Origin: Candidatus Poribacteria bacterium
GTDB taxonomy: Bacteria; Poribacteria; WGA-4E; PCPOR2b
DNA: 64,000 bases
Reading direction: 5' to 3'
Assembly: GCA_022822005.1 (NCBI GenBank)
Contig: JAJECO010000046.1
Location: 62,001-126,000 of the forward strand
This document shows positions 47,101 to 55,526 of this stretch, piece after piece (position 1 is the stretch's first letter; the number at the start of each line of letters is the position of its first letter). Below the pieces are notes generated by a model. That model saw nothing but the letters and a program-made list of their open reading frames with translations, did not search any database and was not told where the DNA came from. The translations under genes and the position numbers were made by a program.

Positions 47101-49705
47101 TATTTCCGCCCGTAATGCTAACATCAGTGATTTGACCGGGCTTGAGACTGCAATCAATCTGACATGGCTGGATCTGGGTTCTGAGTATGTGGAGGCAGAG
47201 GGACGTTCCATTAACAGCAACTCAGTATCAGACCTCTCGCCCCTTGCAGGATTAACCAACCTGACATTTCTGGGGCTTTCGGATAACAGCATCTCGGATA
47301 TCTCACCGGTGGCGGAATTAAACAACCTGACATCGCTGAGTCTCGGGAACAACAACATTTCCGATATCTCACCGGTGGCGGGATTGAACAACCTGACATC
47401 GCTGTTGCTTTGGGATAACAGCATCTCGGACATATCGCCTTTGGTAGCCAATACGGGATTGGGAGAGGAAGACTTGGTTTTTGTGACGGGAAATCCCTTG
47501 AGTTACCTATCCCTCTACACACACATTCCCGCACTCCAAAGCAGAGGCGTTACGGTGGTTTTTGACCGTCCTGTGGAAACGCTCTCAGGGCATACAGACG
47601 GAGTTGTCAGCATCGCCTTCAGTCCGGATGGCAGTATATTAGCAAGTGGCAGTGCGGACAACACGGTGCAACTGTGGGATACCGTCACGGAGTTGCCCAT
47701 AGCCACACTCATAGGGCATACCGCCATGGCAAGAAGCGTTGCATTCAGTCCGGATGGCAGCATACTTGCCAGTGGGGGACACGATGGCACGGTGCGGCTG
47801 TGGGATGTTGCTACCAGAACCCCGATAGACATACTCCTAGGGCATACTGATGGTGTTGAGAGTGTTGTGTTCAGTCCGGATGGCAACACGCTCGCTAGTG
47901 GAGGGCGCGACAGCACGGTGCGATCATGGAATCCCGTTACGGGACAACCTATAGAGATACTCCTGGCCGGTTCAGCCCTAGGCACAGTCTGGAGCGTCGC
48001 ATATAGTCCGGATGGCAATACCATTGCCATTGGGCTTGGCAACGGCGCGATACTGCTGGGTGACGTTGCCAACGGACTCCCTAAAGGTTACCTCACAGGG
48101 CATACCGGCCATGTTGAGAGTGTTGCATTCAACCGGGATGGCACTATGTTAGCAAGTGGAAGTGGAGATAACACGGTGCGCCTGTGGGATGCCATCACAG
48201 GAGACCCCATAGACACACTCACAGGGCATGCGGCGGGTATCAATAGTGTTGCGTTCAGCCCGGATGGCACCATCCTCGCCAGCGGGAGTGATGACCAAAC
48301 GGTGCGCCTGTGGGATGCCATCACAGGAGACCCCATAGATACACTCAGGGGGCATACGTCCTGGGTCAGGAGTGTTGCGTTCAACCGGGATGGCAGCGTG
48401 TTGGCAAGTGGCAGTGGAGATAGCACGATCCGCCTGTGGGAACTCGCACCACCTACTACTATAGAATACACCCTGTCGATACCAGCGGGCATCAGTCTGA
48501 TTCATGTGCCATTGAAGGTAACAGAGGTTGACGGAACAGCACAGACCATCGAATCGGTCGGCGACCTCTACGACGTCCTCGGTGGCGCGAGTGTCGTCAA
48601 TTTCCTCATCACCTACGACTCACAAACACAAGAATGGCGCAGCTTTTTCGTCTCTTCGGACAAAGGCACTCCCGCGGATGCGGCATTGACCGACGACATA
48701 GGAATTATAGCCGGTCTGAGAGTACCAGTATCGGTTCAACTCAGCGGTGATCCGCTAGGGACAAATGGAAGCAGCACCATCAGCTTGAGCCAAGGACTCA
48801 ACGTTGTGGGACTGCCGTTAAGAGATCCCACAATAGAGCGTGTCAGCGACCTGTTCACGCTTGACGGGATTGGCGGCAACGTCCCTGTGATTATCCTCAC
48901 CGATGGCGGAGAATTCAAGTTGGTCGGACGCGCGGGTGACCCCGGTGATATAGAAATCACCGGCGGACAAGCCTTTATCATGAACGCTTCACGAGAAGCG
49001 ATGGTTGAGATCTCTGGCGATCCGTGGGCTAACTCTCCAGAAATGGCTGCCGCCCCACTGTTGGCACTGACAGGTATCGAAGTGGGGAATACCACCCCTG
49101 TTTTGGGATTGAGAGGCTCAATTGTTGACGAAGGAACGGGCTTAAAGGTGCCAAACTTCCGGGTAACCGTCAAGAACCTATCAACCCGCAGGGCAGTCGC
49201 CACTGTCACAGCACCCGATGGGGCAGGTTATCGGTCCACCGTCGTTGACATAGAAACAGGACGTGCAGCTACGGTTGGGGATGTCCTCGAAATTTCTGCG
49301 CAATCGACTAATCCGTTTATCGGTGTAAAGCCGTTGCGGTATACAGTCACGGCTGAAGATGTGAAGCAAAGCCTGATTCAGTTACCAGAACTGGTTGCCT
49401 ACGAGATACCGGCGGAGACGGAATTGCTGCCCAACTATCCGAATCCGTTCAACCCAGAGACGTGGATTCCCTATCGGTTGGCGGAGGACGCTTTCGTCAC
49501 CTTGGCCATCTACGACTTAGGCGGTCAGGTCATCCGTACACTCGACGTGGGACATCAGGTCGCGGCGGTCTACGAGAATCGGTCAAAAGCAATCTACTGG
49601 GATGGCAGAAACGAGGTCGGTGAGGGGGTGGCAAGTGGTGTGTATTTTTACCACCTGTCCGCAGGGGACTATTCCGCCACGCGGAAGATGTTGATTATCA
49701 AGTAA
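44150..49705 (+). CDS. Giant secreted LRR - Ig-like - LRR - WD40 protein with T9SS-like C-terminal domain
   Basis: Signal 'MTKQPLRFTLFLLICLSIPLTATAQ'; dozens of 22-aa LRRs; 'VEGVPVTFTVISGGGKLS' Big_1-like; WD40 'VAFSPDGSILASGSADNTVQLWD'; C-terminus 'LLPNYPNPFNPETWIPYRLAEDAF...KMLIIK'. Confidence 0.93.
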   Translation: MTKQPLRFTLFLLICLSIPLTATAQTVDIPDPNLRAAVEAQLGKAAGDTITTDDMVNLTELIARNANISDLTGLEHATNLTDLRLRDNNISDISSLSGLNNLTALWLSDNNISDISPVAGLNNLTALILWNNNISDISSLSGLNNLTALDLSLNNISDISSLSGLNNLTVLGLPGNSISDISPLSGLNSLRNLYLQNNNISDISPVAGLNNLTLLSLDGNNISDISPIAGLTNLAWMRLAGNDISDLSPLADNMGLGEGDRIDVRDNPLNRTSIEIHIPALQGRGVTVEFDDVITELVDIPDPNLRAAIEAQLGKAAGDTITTADMATLTRLEAEEAGISDLTGLEHATNLASLSLGDNNISDISQVRGLTNLTRLGLRVNTLSDVSPVADLTNLTRLDLVGNNISDVSVLANLTNLESLFLDGNPTSDMSSLAGLTQLTRLGLGGNNISDISPLADLTDLTWLRLGGNNISDISPLADLTDLTWLRLEDNYISDISPLAGLTSLTELWLWGNSISEISALAGLTNLTRLNLAENSISDISALVNLTNLTYLELPFNSISDLSPLVANTGVGSDDEVDVRGNPLNRASIETHIPALQGRGVMVEFDDVITELVDIPDSNLHSAIAAALGKAAGNAITTDDMANLRQLFAIDVNISDLTGLELATNLTELVLIRNAIKDISPLAKLTNLTSLRLSANTITDISPLAGLTNLTLLWLSDNNISDLSPLTGLTKLESLLVSGNGIEDISLLAGLTNLETLGVRDNNISDISPLAGLTNLETLWLYNNAISDLSPLAGLTNLRFLSLHTNRVLFLSPLVANTGLGVGDTIELWGNPLNEASIGTHIPALRARGVDVDLRTPTTLVKISGTVTAENNLLIVEVWDDRARPVEGVPVTFTVISGGGKLSVTSVATDDRGRAESQLTLGPTKGTNTVHATVEGISEPAVFSDVPEPAVRIPDHNLRAAIEAELRVTPGSTLTASNMARLTDISARNANISDLTGLETAINLTWLDLGSEYVEAEGRSINSNSVSDLSPLAGLTNLTFLGLSDNSISDISPVAELNNLTSLSLGNNNISDISPVAGLNNLTSLLLWDNSISDISPLVANTGLGEEDLVFVTGNPLSYLSLYTHIPALQSRGVTVVFDRPVETLSGHTDGVVSIAFSPDGSILASGSADNTVQLWDTVTELPIATLIGHTAMARSVAFSPDGSILASGGHDGTVRLWDVATRTPIDILLGHTDGVESVVFSPDGNTLASGGRDSTVRSWNPVTGQPIEILLAGSALGTVWSVAYSPDGNTIAIGLGNGAILLGDVANGLPKGYLTGHTGHVESVAFNRDGTMLASGSGDNTVRLWDAITGDPIDTLTGHAAGINSVAFSPDGTILASGSDDQTVRLWDAITGDPIDTLRGHTSWVRSVAFNRDGSVLASGSGDSTIRLWELAPPTTIEYTLSIPAGISLIHVPLKVTEVDGTAQTIESVGDLYDVLGGASVVNFLITYDSQTQEWRSFFVSSDKGTPADAALTDDIGIIAGLRVPVSVQLSGDPLGTNGSSTISLSQGLNVVGLPLRDPTIERVSDLFTLDGIGGNVPVIILTDGGEFKLVGRAGDPGDIEITGGQAFIMNASREAMVEISGDPWANSPEMAAAPLLALTGIEVGNTTPVLGLRGSIVDEGTGLKVPNFRVTVKNLSTRRAVATVTAPDGAGYRSTVVDIETGRAATVGDVLEISAQSTNPFIGVKPLRYTVTAEDVKQSLIQLPELVAYEIPAETELLPNYPNPFNPETWIPYRLAEDAFVTLAIYDLGGQVIRTLDVGHQVAAVYENRSKAIYWDGRNEVGEGVASGVYFYHLSAGDYSATRKMLIIK

Positions 49706-50152
49706 GGGGAAAGGAAATTTCACTATTTACGATGCCTACGGTTTATGCCAGATCTGTTGTGGGGCCCTTGATGGTGGTGATCCCGAGGTCCATCTTGTTA
49801 AAGATACTGAGGATTCTCTTCATTTTCAGTGGAATGAACCGCTAGGAGAAGACCGTATAGTTTTAATTCGCATAGTATATACTACACTTAGGGTGGGCGA
49901 ATCTCGTAGGGAGGTTACACTGACTTCGGAAGCCCCTACTATGGTGGATGTTAGAATTAATGAGACACGCCAAACCGAACCGCATTGCCCCTAAGACCGG
50001 TAGGTGCGGTTTCTAACCACACCGCATCGGCGCATTTTGAAACAATACCTCCCAAACGGGGGGCTAGTAGGTTCGGTTTCCACCCGCACCGGAACATAGG
50101 GAACGCAAGTGTCAATTTATTTTTAGAATCCACTATAGAAAGGAATTTACAG

Positions 50153-50476
50153 ATGCTAAAACTTGCTTTAACTCTCATTGCTATCCTCGCTATCGCCGCC
50201 TGCGGTGGCGATAGTGCCGATCAAATTGTTGGTTCCTGGAAAGGAACATATGAAGGGGAAACGGGTGTCTTTATCTTTAACAATAATGGAGGAGCCATAT
50301 TGAGTGCCGACGGTGACACTTTCCGCGGAACTTATCTTGTGCGTGGAAACCTTCTAGAACTAAATTACAAAGGTGAATCAATGTTCGTCACCTTCAGTAT
50401 CAACGGGAATCTGATGGTGTGCGAAGCAACTTTTGATGGCGAAAAACATACCGTAGTCCTTGAGAGAGGATTATAG
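50153..50476 (+). CDS. Small putative lipoprotein
   Basis: 'MLKLALTLIAILAIAACGGDSADQIVGSWKGTYEG' lipobox. Confidence 0.75.
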   Translation: MLKLALTLIAILAIAACGGDSADQIVGSWKGTYEGETGVFIFNNNGGAILSADGDTFRGTYLVRGNLLELNYKGESMFVTFSINGNLMVCEATFDGEKHTVVLERGL

Positions 50477-50671
50477 ACTTATAGATAGTTACGGTATCGC
50501 TCAAGTTGCGCCCTATTCATCGAATATGCGAAGGGAGGGGTAGACATAACGATAGAGAAACCGAGCTTTTGTCAAGTGTGGGCAGGCAGTTCCCGCACCT
50601 ACTTTGGGGTGGTGACAACCCCCTGGTATTGCCAAGGACAAATAAACCCAGTCAGAAGGAGATTATCATTT

Positions 50672-51184
50672 ATGAAGGATTCTGAATGGACACAAAAGGT
50701 GGTCCGCTGTCTGTTTTTCTTGTTAGTGAGTCTTTATGCGGTTTTTATTCTCGGACTCGTTGGTTGCGGTGATGATGATACTGGTTGGAGCGGTACATAG
50801 GCTCTCGTTTCAGTTGATGGTGAGAGTCCTGACCAGATTCTTGGAGCAGATAGAGAACTAATCGTCTCCATTACTACCAACTAGTGGACGTTTAATAGCG
50901 ATGGAACGATGCGGGCGGAACTTGGTTTTAGGTTTCAAGGGCAGCAGCGAGGTTCTGCGGTTACAGGAACGGTTTCAGGAAAATTCAACGGCACTTACTT
51001 CCTATCCGGTTTCGACTATACGCTTAGTATGAGCATACTCACAGAAGGACAGATCATAACAGCAGCGCGCGTTGAGAATATCCAAGATACCGATACAGAA
51101 GAAGACACCGGCACATGGTCTAGAACAGGGGATACTCTCATACTAAACAGTTATGATGGTGAGGACCTGGTCTTCGTAAAGTGA
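50672..51184 (+). pseudogene. Small lipoprotein gene interrupted by two in-frame TAG codons
   Basis: One frame reads MKDSEW...VGCGDDDTGWSGT*ALVSVDGESPDQILGADRELIVSITTN*WTFNSDGTMRAEL...LVFVK; stops at 50798-50800 and 50882-50884. Confidence 0.75.
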
Positions 51185-51462
51185 TAAAGCGTAGTAGGGT
51201 GAACCCCTTTGACAGACTAACTCGAAATGTAGCGCAAACTGTTAGTTTGCGTCCTCGGATCACAAGCCCACAGCCCGTAGGTTGGGTTGAACGGAGAGCC
51301 GTGAAACCCGACAATAGTTGGTAGGGAACACCAATAGTTGTTCCCTACGAAGCAGGACGTAGACCCGTTTATATTTCGTAGGGAACGGAGATCTCCGTTC
51401 CATCTGTAAAATGTCAACAGAACCCAGCTAAGTGTTCATCTTTCCAAAAAGAGGACTTTTAC

Positions 51463-54198
51463 ATGAAAACAATCGTGCCATTACTGATGCTTTTAACCCT
51501 ATTTCCACTCAACACCTCCGCCCAAGATTACACGCAATGGAGTTTACCCGAAGGCACCAAAGCGCGCCTCGGTAAAGGGTGGATAAGTGAGATAAAGTAT
51601 TCTCCCAACGGCACACATCTCGCGGTGGCGAGTAGTATAGGGATTTGGATATACGATGCCCACACCGGCGAAGAACTCGCCCTGGTCACCGGGCATACGG
51701 GTTGGGTCAGGAGCGTATCGTTCAGTCCAGATGGTCTAACCCTCGCCAGTGGGAGTTGGCAGGAAATCCGTCTGTGGGACGTCAACACAGGTGCACACAG
51801 ACGCACCCTTACCGGGCATACGGATTGGGTCTTAAGCGTATCGTTTAGTCCAGATGGTCTAACCCTCGCCAGTGGGAGTTATGACGATACGGTTCGTCTG
51901 TGGGACGTCAATACAGGTGCACATATACGGACGCTCACTGGGCATACATCTGGTGTCAGTAGCGTATCGTTCAGTCCCGATGGAAACACTATCGCAAGTG
52001 GGGGTCGGGACGTGGTGCGACTGTGGGACGTGGACACAGGTACCCTCATACGCACACTTGAAGGGCATACATCTTGGGTCTATAGCGTATCGTTCAGTCC
52101 CGATGGACGCACACTAGCCAGTGGGAGTGAGGACAGCACGATTCGTTTATGGAACGCGAATACAGGCAGGCATATCCGCACACTTGAAGGGCATACATCT
52201 TGGGTCTATAGCGTATCGTTCAGTCCCGATGGTCGCACGCTTGCCAGTGGGAGTGGGGACGATACGGTTCGTCTGTGGGACGTGAACACCGGTGCACACA
52301 AACGGACACTCACAGGGCATACGGATTGGGTCTTAAGCGTATCGTTCAGTCCCGATGGACGCACGCTTGCCAGTGGGAGTGAGGACAGCACGATTCGTTT
52401 ATGGAACGCGAATACAGGCAGGCATATCCGCACACTTGAAGGGCATACGGATCGGGTCAATAGCGTATCGTTCAGTCCAGATGGTCTAACGCTCGCCAGT
52501 GGGAGTGGGGACGCAACGGTTCGTCTGTGGGACGTCAATACAGGGGCACACAAACGCACGCTCACTGGGCATACGGATCGGGTCAGAAGTGTATCATTCA
52601 GTCCTGATGGTCTAACGCTAGCCAGTGGGAGTGGAGACGAAACGGTTCGTCTGTGGAATGCGAAAACGGGTGCACATATACGGACACTCACTGGGCATAC
52701 ATCTTGGGTCAATAGCGTATCGTTCAGTCCAGATGGTCCAACGCTCGCCAGTGGGAGTAGTGACGCAACGGTTCGTCTGTGGGACGTCAATACAGGGGCA
52801 CACAAACGCACGCTCACTGGGCTTACGGATTATGTCACGAGTGTGTCGTTTAGTCCAGATGGTCGCACGCTGGCTAGTGGGAGTTGGGACGGTACGGCTC
52901 GTCTGTGGGACGTCAATACAGGGGCACATATACGGACACTCACTGGGCATACATCTTGGGTCAATAGCGTATCGTTCAGTCCAAATGGTCTAACCCTCGC
53001 CAGTGGGAGTGATGACGATACGGTTCGTCTGTGGGACGTCAATACAAGGGCACACAAACGCACGCTCACTGGGCATACATCTTGGGTCGGGAGCGTATCG
53101 TTCAGTCCCGATGGTCTGACGCTTGCTAGTGGGAGTGGGGACGGCACAGTCCTCCTGTGGGAGTTGAGCCCGTCCGTTTCCACGCGCACTACAGTGAGCG
53201 TTTCGCCCTCTCCAGTGTCGTCACCCGCTATCGGAGAACAATTCACCCTCTCCCTCACCATCACAAACGGCACAAAGGTCGCAGGCTATCAGGCGACTGT
53301 GGGGTTCGATACCACCGCGCTCCGTTATGTGGAGAGCAGCAATGGTGATTACCTGCCCACCGGCGCATTCTTTATCCCCGCGGCTGTGTCAGGAAATAAG
53401 GTCTCCCTCGCCGCAACCTCTCTATCGGGAGAAAGCAACGGCGATGGCACGCTTGCCACCCTCACCTTTGAGGTTGTCATGGTCAAGGCATCGACGTTGA
53501 CGTTATCCGATGTGGTGCTGTCTGACAGTGTGGGTGTCGGTTTCCAGCCGCAGGTTGAGCATGGGGAAGTGGTCGAACCCAAACAGGTCAAAGGGGATAT
53601 CAACGGGGACGGCGTGGTTAATATCCAGGACTTAGTCCTCGTTGCCGGTCGGTTGGGTCAGACGGGGCAGAACGATGCCGATATGAATGGCGATGGCGTG
53701 GTGAACATCCAAGATTTAGTGCTCGTTGTCGGAGCATTTGGGAATACGGCGGCTGCGCCGTCGTTACACGCCCAAACAGCGGGGCTGTTGACCGCCGCTG
53801 AAGTCGAAGCGTGGCTCATCGAAGCGGAACAGTTGGGACTGACCGATCCCGCCTATCTGCGCGGCATTGCCGTGTTGGAACAACTGCTCGCCGCGTTGAC
53901 ACCGAAAGAGACGGTCCTGTTGCCCAACTACCCCAATCCATTCAACCCTGAAACATGGATACCGTACCATCTCGCGCAAGATGCGGAGGTCGAAGTCACG
54001 ATTTATGATACCAAAGGCGTAATGGTACGTCAGTTCGATCTGGGACATCAGCCTGCGGGGTATTACACGGAGCGGAGTCGTGCCGTATATTGGGACGGAT
54101 GCAACGAGCGCAGGGAATCAGTCGCGAGTGGTGTCTATTTCTATCAACTCCGTGCGGACGATTATACTGTGTCACGACGGATGGTCATCCTCAAGTAG
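51463..54198 (+). CDS. Secreted WD40 beta-propeller protein with cohesin, dockerin and T9SS-like C-terminal domains
   Basis: About 13 WD40 blades; cohesin-like 'TTVSVSPSPVSSPAIGEQFTLSLTITNGTKVAGYQATVGFDTTALRYVESSNGDYLP'; dockerin pair 'GDINGDGVVNIQDLVLVAGRLGQ...DMNGDGVVNIQDLVLVVGAFG'; 'LLPNYPNPFNPETWIPYHLA'. Confidence 0.93.
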   Translation: MKTIVPLLMLLTLFPLNTSAQDYTQWSLPEGTKARLGKGWISEIKYSPNGTHLAVASSIGIWIYDAHTGEELALVTGHTGWVRSVSFSPDGLTLASGSWQEIRLWDVNTGAHRRTLTGHTDWVLSVSFSPDGLTLASGSYDDTVRLWDVNTGAHIRTLTGHTSGVSSVSFSPDGNTIASGGRDVVRLWDVDTGTLIRTLEGHTSWVYSVSFSPDGRTLASGSEDSTIRLWNANTGRHIRTLEGHTSWVYSVSFSPDGRTLASGSGDDTVRLWDVNTGAHKRTLTGHTDWVLSVSFSPDGRTLASGSEDSTIRLWNANTGRHIRTLEGHTDRVNSVSFSPDGLTLASGSGDATVRLWDVNTGAHKRTLTGHTDRVRSVSFSPDGLTLASGSGDETVRLWNAKTGAHIRTLTGHTSWVNSVSFSPDGPTLASGSSDATVRLWDVNTGAHKRTLTGLTDYVTSVSFSPDGRTLASGSWDGTARLWDVNTGAHIRTLTGHTSWVNSVSFSPNGLTLASGSDDDTVRLWDVNTRAHKRTLTGHTSWVGSVSFSPDGLTLASGSGDGTVLLWELSPSVSTRTTVSVSPSPVSSPAIGEQFTLSLTITNGTKVAGYQATVGFDTTALRYVESSNGDYLPTGAFFIPAAVSGNKVSLAATSLSGESNGDGTLATLTFEVVMVKASTLTLSDVVLSDSVGVGFQPQVEHGEVVEPKQVKGDINGDGVVNIQDLVLVAGRLGQTGQNDADMNGDGVVNIQDLVLVVGAFGNTAAAPSLHAQTAGLLTAAEVEAWLIEAEQLGLTDPAYLRGIAVLEQLLAALTPKETVLLPNYPNPFNPETWIPYHLAQDAEVEVTIYDTKGVMVRQFDLGHQPAGYYTERSRAVYWDGCNERRESVASGVYFYQLRADDYTVSRRMVILK

Positions 54199-54437
54199 GC
54201 ACATAAACTTGACATTTTCGAGTTGTAGAAGGGAACTCCGATTCCTGACTATCTTTGGGCCTATTTTATACACCTAGACCGATATTGCGTTAAACGCCGC
54301 AGGTGCTATTTATCCTGTAAATCCTTCAATCCCGTAAATCCTGATTCAGACAACAATCACGTCACACCATACATAAATCTCAACATAACCCAGCAACTTC
54401 GGTTAAATAGGAGAACCCAACTAGGGTCTTATGCTAG

Positions 54438-54479
54438 TTAACTTCCCTTTTTTATTGGACCTAAAAAAAGGGAAGTTAA
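54438..54479 (+). terminator. Long hairpin at the IS left end
   Basis: TTAACTTCCCTTTTTT (54438-54453) / AAAAAAGGGAAGTTAA (54464-54479) 16-bp perfect stem. Confidence 0.7.
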
Positions 54480-54543
54480 AAAGCCCTCCAGTCTGTTACT
54501 ATAGATGGACCTGACAACCCATCTAACACTGGAGGATATCCCT

Positions 54544-55452
54544 ATGATAACTGATTTCGATGACTTGTGTCTATGGACTTATGTCACTGTTGATGACATT
54601 CTGATAAAACTCACACCATTACTCCGGCGCCCTGGTCCCTGTCCCGATTGTAGTGATAGTGAGTTAATTGCTATGATATTGATTGCCGAGTGTAAGGGGT
54701 GGGACATCGAAACCCAACTGCTATCGGAATTTAGCCAGCACCGGCATCTGTTCCCTATATTGCCGTGTCAGAGCCGGTTCAATCGGCGAAGACGCAACTT
54801 GGGGGCAATCATCAATCAGATTCGACAGCTTCTGTTGGCAGGCATTGAAGCAGCGTCAGAACAACTGTGTATTATTGATAGTTTGCCGATTCCAGTCATT
54901 CAGTTTCATCTGGTGCCTTCATCAACTAACAATTGGTCATGCTATGAAGCCGATTATGGTCGAGTCGAATCCAAGAAACAGACCATTTTCGGCTATAAAC
55001 TGCATCTGTTAGTCACTGCAAGTGGAGTGATTGTTGATTTTGAACTGGCACCCGCTTGTGAAACCGATTTAGCGGTTGGTTACGAATTACTCTCCAATCA
55101 TCAAAATAAGCAAGTGATAGGGGATAAAGCCTATATTAGCACACAAGTCAAAGACCAATTAGCCCAACTGAACTGTATCGATTTGATAACCGCACCACGA
55201 CGCAACCAGAAACAGCAGATTTCCACACAACCCAAGCGGTGGATTAACCAAATTAGGCAGATAGTTGAAACCGTTAATGGGCAATTGAGTCAACAATTTC
55301 ATACACAAAACAATCATGCACATAGTTTCTGGGGATTATGCTCGCGCTTATACGCCAAACTCACCGCTCATACCCTCTGTATTTATCTGAATCAGCTATC
55401 CAAAAAAGAGGCATGTTTACAGATTAAAGAGTTGGCTTTTCCTGTGCATTAG
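54544..55452 (+). CDS. IS982-family transposase
   Basis: 'LCIIDSLPIPVIQF', 'KKQTIFGYKLHLLVTASGVIVDFELAPACETD', 'VIGDKAYIS' DDE-type motifs. Confidence 0.9.
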   Translation: MITDFDDLCLWTYVTVDDILIKLTPLLRRPGPCPDCSDSELIAMILIAECKGWDIETQLLSEFSQHRHLFPILPCQSRFNRRRRNLGAIINQIRQLLLAGIEAASEQLCIIDSLPIPVIQFHLVPSSTNNWSCYEADYGRVESKKQTIFGYKLHLLVTASGVIVDFELAPACETDLAVGYELLSNHQNKQVIGDKAYISTQVKDQLAQLNCIDLITAPRRNQKQQISTQPKRWINQIRQIVETVNGQLSQQFHTQNNHAHSFWGLCSRLYAKLTAHTLCIYLNQLSKKEACLQIKELAFPVH

Positions 55453-55487
55453 CAACTAGCATAAGACCCTATTAACTATCTGCTAGC

Positions 55488-55526
55488 GATTATTCCAAAA
55501 CGCGGAAGATGTTGATCATCAAATAA
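55488..55526 (+). pseudogene. Remnant C-terminus of a T9SS-like secreted protein gene
   Basis: 'DYSKTRKMLIIK*', matching 'DYSATRKMLIIK*' of the 44150-49705 gene; similarity continues past the stop. Confidence 0.8.

Larger units (their letters stand above)
54422..55471 (+). mobile_element. IS982-family insertion sequence
   Basis: 18-bp perfect inverted ends TAGGGTCTTATGCTAGTT (54422-54439) / AACTAGCATAAGACCCTA (55454-55471) flanking the transposase. Confidence 0.88.

Noticed and set aside
44390-47460. 66-bp repeats as a possible noncoding array
   Set aside because: In-frame 22-aa leucine-rich repeats of a single ORF.
50672-51184. Genome-wide TAG reassignment
   Set aside because: Multiple confident genes here terminate naturally with TAG (e.g. 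the giant proteins ending ...AAGTAG), so TAG functions as stop.
51663-53160. Regular 126-bp repeats resembling a CRISPR or satellite
   Set aside because: They are in-frame WD40 codons of one ORF, not repeat-spacer units.
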